Below, piece after piece: positions 1-5,923 of a stretch of DNA of 5,923 nucleotides. The translations under genes and the position numbers were made by a program. A model generated the notes under the pieces. The model did not search any database. It had not been told where the DNA came from and was given only the letters and a program-made list of their open reading frames with translations. The stretch covers positions 1 to 5,923 of the forward strand of contig DASZQO010000128.1 of assembly GCA_035549615.1 (NCBI GenBank). The letters run 5' to 3'. How positions within the stretch are numbered: position 1 is the first letter of the stretch; each line of letters begins with the position of its first letter. Source of the stretch: JAKAWQ01 sp035549615. Its GTDB lineage: Bacteria; Pseudomonadota; Alphaproteobacteria; Acetobacterales; Acetobacteraceae.

Positions 1-68
1 TCGGCGCGCCGATCGGCGCAATCGGCGGATTTTCTTCGGCCCCGAAGGGCTCTATAGGACCCCTGCCC
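1..68. promoter_or_regulatory. Leader upstream of sdhE with palindrome and TCGGCG repeats
   Basis: This is the stretch before sdhE. Positions 1-12 form a perfect 12-bp palindrome (TCGGCGCGCCGA), and TCGGCG occurs at 1-6, 13-18 and 22-27. A small hairpin is possible at 34-47 (CTTCG/CGAAG). AGGA at 56-59 lies 9 nt before the sdhE ATG and is the likely ribosome binding site. A TATAGG at 53-58 overlaps it, so it is unlikely to be the -10 box of a leadered transcript. I could not place a convincing promoter. It may lie to the left, where a divergent gene could also begin. Confidence 0.3.
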
Positions 69-338
69 ATGACCGAGCCTGCAACACCGCTCGAGCCGCG
101 GCGGCGGCGCGTGCTCTACCGCGCCACGCACCGCGGCACGCATGAAAACGATCTCCTGATCGGCGGCTTCGTCGCCCAGCGCATCCGGGGGATGGACGAG
201 ACGACTCTCGCCGCGCTCGAAGCTCTGCTCGAGCTGCCGGACCCAGACCTCGCGGACTGGATCTCCGGCCGCCGCCCGATCCCGCCCGAGCATGACGCAC
301 CCCTGCTGCGCGCGATGCGCGCCGCCCAAGGGAAATAA
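69..338 (+). CDS. sdhE: SdhE/Sdh5-family FAD assembly factor (DUF339)
   Basis: This is a small cytoplasmic protein of 89 residues, the usual size for the SdhE (YgfY/CptB, eukaryotic SDHAF2/Sdh5) family. Family members assist covalent attachment of FAD to the flavoprotein subunit SdhA of succinate dehydrogenase. The diagnostic RGxxE motif is present at residues 22-26 (Arg22-Gly23, Glu26), where the glycine and glutamate are essential in studied members. The helical segment typical of the family follows, with Leu-Glu-Leu-Pro-Asp-Pro-Asp at 54-60 and Trp64. The N-terminus is Arg-rich (residues 11-14). The start at 69 is supported by AGGA 9 nt upstream, and the next Met (residue 42) would remove the RGxxE motif. 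mfd starts 13 nt after the stop, so the genes are probably co-transcribed. An sdhE gene next to mfd is familiar in alphaproteobacteria. The older antitoxin label (CptB) is less likely. Confidence 0.9.
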   Translation: MTEPATPLEPRRRRVLYRATHRGTHENDLLIGGFVAQRIRGMDETTLAALEALLELPDPDLADWISGRRPIPPEHDAPLLRAMRAAQGK

Positions 339-351
339 CCCGAGGGAAATG

Positions 352-3803
<3,452 letters not shown>

Positions 3804-3807
<4 letters not shown>

Positions 3808-3847
3808 AGTGGAATGCGTTTGCTTTCGCTCACGCATTCCACGCTAG
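3804..3847. terminator. Strong hairpin at the mfd stop codon, possible terminator or dispersed palindrome
   Basis: There is a perfect 11-bp inverted repeat, GTGGAATGCGT at 3809-3819 and ACGCATTCCAC at 3832-3842, with a 12-nt loop. Past one A/G mismatch the arms continue with CTAG on both sides (3804-3807 and 3844-3847), so the structure includes the mfd stop codon. On the + strand a T-rich stretch (TTTGTTTT, 3851-3858) follows only 8 nt after the stem, so it is a poor fit to a canonical intrinsic terminator. Its position between convergent genes suits termination. The long perfect stem also fits a dispersed repetitive palindrome inserted at a gene end, which this window alone cannot decide. 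Confidence 0.45.
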
Positions 3848-4051
3848 CCATTTGTTTTCTCCCACGATTCAGACCTGCGGTGAGTCCACCTCCGGGCATC
3901 GCGCTCGAGATTTCGAAGCTATGAAGGTTGTTCACCTGGGGAGGGGCTGAGACGCTGGGGTTGCGAAGCCACCCCACTTCCGCCGGCGGTCTCCTCGGAT
4001 GAACGTCCATCAGAATGTCGGCCCGACAGACGCGGGGCCGGCCGCGGGCCA
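3808..4051. other. Convergent mfd/dksA intergenic region with hairpins and doubtful small ORF
   Basis: This 244-bp gap between two convergent genes is less G/C-biased than its surroundings, notably around 3850-3935. Besides the hairpin at the mfd stop, it contains a second hairpin at 3956-3976: TGGGGT/ACCCCA arms, one mismatch, then GC/GC closing a GAA triloop. A weak 6-bp stem (CGGCCC 4019-4024, GGGCCG 4035-4040) lies just past the dksA stop without a U-run on its downstream side. A minus-strand frame starts with an ATG overlapping the dksA stop (TGATG) and runs 82 codons to 3804. Its codon use weakens in the second half and I recognise no family, so I do not call it a gene. Confidence 0.35.
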
Positions 4052-4468
4052 TCAATCGTCGCGATGAACACGCTCCATGCGCTCATGGCGCTCCTGCGCC
4101 TCGAGCGAGAGAGTCGCGATCGGCCGCGCCTCGAGCCGCCGGATGCCGATCGGCTCGCCGCTCTCCTCGCAATAGCCGTAGATTCCGCTCTCGATCCGCG
4201 CCAATGCCTGATCGATTTTGGTGATGAGCTTGCGGGCGCGGTCGCGTGTGCGAAGCTCGAGGGCGCGGTCGGTCTCGACGGAAGCGCGGTCGGTGATGTC
4301 GGGCTCGCGGATTCCGCCTTCGGAGAGGCTGGCCAGCGTGCCGTCGGCGTCTCTGAGCAGATCAGCCCGCCAGTTCAGAAGCTTGCGGCGGAAATATTCA
4401 ACCTGAAGGGGATTCATGAACTCTTCGTCCTCGGAGGGACGGTAGTCGGGGGGCAGCGTCACCATCAT
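4052..4468 (-). CDS. dksA: RNA polymerase-binding transcription factor DksA, single-cysteine form
   Basis: DksA binds in the secondary channel of RNA polymerase and, with ppGpp, adjusts initiation at rRNA and amino acid biosynthesis promoters. The 138-residue product has an N-terminal helical region (MNPLQ at 18-22), a coiled coil whose tip carries the functional acidic triad D57-x-x-D60-x-A62 (E. coli Asp71, Asp74, Ala76), and the C-terminal fold with GYCEESGEPIGIRRLEARP at 98-116. Of the four zinc ligands known from E. coli (Cys114, 117, 135, 138), only Cys100 remains; the others are Ser103, Ser121 and Ala124, so classical zinc binding is unlikely. The ATG at 4468 is preferred, with AGGTG upstream; a GTG at 4480 in frame would add four residues and the ATG at 4465 would remove one. 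The gene has its own promoter and is convergent with mfd. Confidence 0.95.
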   Translation of the reverse strand: MMVTLPPDYRPSEDEEFMNPLQVEYFRRKLLNWRADLLRDADGTLASLSEGGIREPDITDRASVETDRALELRTRDRARKLITKIDQALARIESGIYGYCEESGEPIGIRRLEARPIATLSLEAQERHERMERVHRDD

Positions 4469-4515
4469 CGATGCTTGCACCTGAGTCTCGGCAGACCCGC
4501 CGTCGGGCCGGCCGG

Positions 4516-4544
4516 CTTATAGCCAGCGGCCGCCGCGCCGCCAA
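4516..4544 (-). promoter_or_regulatory. Predicted sigma-70-type promoter of dksA
   Basis: Read on the minus strand, -35 TTGGCG (4544-4539) and -10 TATAAG (4521-4516) are separated by exactly 17 bp. A transcript would start near 4509, giving a leader of roughly 40 nt before the ATG at 4468. The placement is directly upstream of dksA and downstream of the LysR gene on the same strand, so dksA need not depend on read-through. The match is good for both boxes in a very GC-rich background, where TATAAG is rare. Confidence 0.6.
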
Positions 4545-4567
4545 GCCACTGCGCGGCTTGCCCCGCC

Positions 4568-4600
4568 GCTTGAAGCGCCAATTTGACGCAGGTTTCAAGC
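4568..4600. repeat. Inverted repeat upstream of the dksA promoter
   Basis: GCTTGAA at 4568-4574 and TTCAAGC at 4594-4600 are perfect 7-bp inverted arms around a 19-nt centre. Inside the centre, GCG (4575-4577) can pair with CGC (4587-4589). The dyad is centred about 75 bp upstream of the predicted dksA transcription start. It could be a regulator binding site or part of the 3' end of the LysR transcript. There is no T-run after it on the minus strand, which argues against an intrinsic terminator. Confidence 0.35.
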
Positions 4601-4675
4601 AACTGACATTCAATCCGTTTTCGTTTTGTACTTCTCGGGCTCCGCGCCGCCACAGCGCGCGCTCGCCATGGACGC

Positions 4676-5602
4676 TCACGCTTTTCGTGCGTGCCTGGCG
4701 TCCTTTCGGAGCTCCCCTCCCAACGGCGTGCGCAGGATCGTGCGGAGTGCCTCGACCGCGCGGCTCGGGAATCGCTCGCGATGGAGGAGCACGTTATAGG
4801 CACGGGCCAGAAGAGCGAAGCCGGCACGGATGAGTGTGCCCGCCGCAAGCGCGCGCACGACGACAAGCTCCGAGATCGCCGTCGCGCCGGCCCCCGCCTC
4901 GACCGCGCCACGCACCGCCTCGTTCGAGGGCAGCTCAAGCGCGACCGGAAGCGAAGCCGGCGCGATACCGTGGGCCGCGAGCGCCGCTTCGAAGACCGAC
5001 CGCGTGCCCGAGCCCGGCTCGCGCATCACCCAGCTCGCGCCGGGCAGATCCGGCGCCCGGAGCGCCCTGCCATCGGCCCAGGGATGGCCGGGCGCGACGA
5101 CCAGCACCAGCCGGTCGTGGGCCACGGTCTCGCTGGCCAGGAGCGGATCGTCCACCGCCCCCTCGACGAGCCCGAGCTCGGCCTCGCCTTCCGCAACCGC
5201 GCGGGCGACCTGGGCGGTATTGCCGATGCGGACCTTGAGGGCGATGTCAGGAAAGGCCGCGCGGAAACGGACCAGGCGCTCCGGCAGCCAGTAGCTGGCG
5301 ATCGTCTGGCTCGCCTCCAGGGTGAGCCGCCCGCGCTTGAGCCCGGCCAGTTCCGCCAGCGTGCGCTCGGCTGCGGCGGCGCGGCTCAGCACCGCCCGAG
5401 CCTCGGCAAGGAAGACCCGGCCGGCCTCGGTGAGCACGATGCCGCGGCCGACGCGATGGAAGAGCGGCGTGTCATGCTGGCGCTCGAGGGCGCGAACAGC
5501 CGCGCTGACCGCGGATTGGGTGCGGTTGAGCGCGCGGGCCCCTTCCGTGAGGTGCTCACGCTCGGCCACCGCGACGAAGATGCGAAGCTGCTCGAGCGTC
5601 AT
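4676..5602 (-). CDS. LysR-family transcriptional regulator
   Basis: This 308-residue protein has the typical LysR length and layout. Residues 1-60 form the winged helix-turn-helix, with the recognition region around TQSAVSAAVRALE (28-40) and the wing near Phe48-His49-Arg50 to Leu57-Thr58-Glu59-Ala60-Gly61. A linker helix leads to the periplasmic-binding-protein-like effector domain from about residue 92, with Ser98-Gln99-Thr100 where effector-pocket residues usually sit. REPGSGTR at 194-201 is a motif I associate with the YeiE/CysL/CbbR-like branch, so an anionic or sulfur/carbon-linked effector is possible but not shown. The ATG at 5602 has AGGGA 4 nt upstream. The gene is divergent from the partial gene at 5818, the usual arrangement of a LysR regulator and its target. 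About 200 bp separate it from dksA, which has its own promoter. No exact regulon can be named. Confidence 0.93.
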   Translation of the reverse strand: MTLEQLRIFVAVAEREHLTEGARALNRTQSAVSAAVRALERQHDTPLFHRVGRGIVLTEAGRVFLAEARAVLSRAAAAERTLAELAGLKRGRLTLEASQTIASYWLPERLVRFRAAFPDIALKVRIGNTAQVARAVAEGEAELGLVEGAVDDPLLASETVAHDRLVLVVAPGHPWADGRALRAPDLPGASWVMREPGSGTRSVFEAALAAHGIAPASLPVALELPSNEAVRGAVEAGAGATAISELVVVRALAAGTLIRAGFALLARAYNVLLHRERFPSRAVEALRTILRTPLGGELRKDARHARKA

Positions 5603-5701
5603 CGATTCCCTGCGCGCGCGGCATCGCGCCGGCCTGGCTCATGTCTCCGCGCTCATACCACCGCGATCACCCGCCCGCACGCACCGCGCGCCCGGACTGG
5701 T

Positions 5702-5735
5702 GGATGCATCCGGCGGAAGCATCCGATGAGGCATC
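5702..5735. promoter_or_regulatory. Candidate LysR operator in the divergent intergenic region
   Basis: GGATGC (5702-5707) and GCATCC (5719-5724) form an interrupted dyad with an 11-bp centre, and T5705-N11-A5717 fits the LysR T-N11-A rule. GGATGCATCC at 5702-5711 is itself a perfect palindrome. GCATC recurs at 5706, 5719 and 5731, and GATG-AGG-CATC at 5725-5735 gives a second small dyad. A possible -35 (TTGAAC, 5736-5741) lies immediately downstream, with a weak -10 (GATTCT, 5760-5765) toward the gene at 5818. Binding just upstream of -35 is the usual activating position for this family. Confidence 0.4.
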
Positions 5736-5817
5736 TTGAACCCTGTTCCTCGGACCACCGATTCTGGGTAGGTACTCGAGAGAGCAGGGCCTGTGACGGC
5801 CCAGGGAATCGGACGAG

Positions 5818-5923
5818 ATGGCGATGGATCAGTCCCTTCCGCCGCGTTCGGGCGCCACGAACGGGGCGCCGGGCGCAAGCAAGCTGCCGGGCGGGCTGGA
5901 TGCGCGCTCGGCGGCAATCCTGC
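5818..5923 (+). CDS. N-terminal fragment of an unidentified gene, divergent from the LysR regulator
   Basis: An open frame of 35 codons starts at ATG 5818 and runs off the right end. An in-frame TGA at 5794-5796 closes it upstream, and no alternative start lies between. AGGGA at 5803-5807 is 10 nt before the ATG; a second ATG at 5824 (residue 3) is also possible. Third codon positions are strongly G/C, as in the other genes here, which supports coding. The visible N-terminus is polar and Gly/Pro/Ala-rich (PPRSGATNGAPGASKLPGG at residues 8-26), with no signal peptide or membrane segment yet visible. Too little is present to name a family. Its position opposite a LysR gene makes it the likely regulatory target; with YeiE-like regulators the partner is often a YeiH-type transporter, but that is only a guess here. 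Confidence 0.55.
   Translation, partial: MAMDQSLPPRSGATNGAPGASKLPGGLDARSAAIL

Noticed and set aside
292..351. Upstream in-frame ATG at 292 as the mfd start
   Set aside because: It would overlap sdhE by 47 nt and add a non-conserved Cys-rich N-terminus. GAGG at 342-345 positions the start at 352 (or 349).
4398..4679. 93-codon minus-strand frame between LysR and dksA
   Set aside because: It overlaps the dksA promoter and 5' end in another frame, is Arg-rich, and lacks a recognisable domain.
5787..5802. GGGCC/GGCCC hairpin in the leader of the right-edge gene
   Set aside because: It is only a 5-bp stem with a 6-nt loop, which is common by chance at this GC content, and there is no other sign of a riboswitch or attenuator.
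5639..5917. 92-codon minus-strand frame at the right edge
   Set aside because: It crosses the candidate operator region and opposes the better-supported + strand frame with its own ribosome binding site.

Overview
The window is GC-rich bacterial chromosome with strong G/C bias at third codon positions. Gene content points to an alphaproteobacterium, perhaps of the Acetobacteraceae/Rhodospirillales: an sdhE-mfd pair, a DksA of the alphaproteobacterial type with one remaining zinc-site cysteine, and a LysR regulator. The taxonomic placement is inferred from protein character only. No rRNA, tRNA, CRISPR array, transposase or phage gene was seen.

Layout. Positions 1-68 are a short leader with a palindrome and TCGGCG repeats. 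On the + strand, sdhE (69-338) is followed 13 nt later by mfd (352-3807), and the two are probably co-transcribed. mfd converges on dksA (minus strand, 4052-4468). The 244-bp gap between them holds two hairpins and a doubtful small minus-strand frame that overlaps the dksA stop codon. dksA has a convincing promoter of its own (-35 TTGGCG, 17-bp spacer, -10 TATAAG). Upstream of it on the same strand is a LysR-type regulator (4676-5602). A 215-bp divergent intergenic region follows, with a candidate LysR operator, and then the first 35 codons of a + strand gene that runs off the window.

Function. sdhE supports flavinylation of succinate dehydrogenase. mfd couples stalled RNA polymerase to nucleotide excision repair. 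dksA tunes RNA polymerase initiation together with ppGpp. Mfd and DksA both act on RNA polymerase, but they are convergently transcribed and nothing shows shared regulation. The LysR gene most plausibly controls the divergent, incomplete gene at the right edge.

Most of the window is ordinary core genome. The parts worth a second look are the structured mfd/dksA junction (a hairpin with a GNRA tetraloop on the minus strand), the LysR/divergent-gene control region, and an inverted repeat upstream of the dksA promoter. I found no convincing undescribed multi-gene system.
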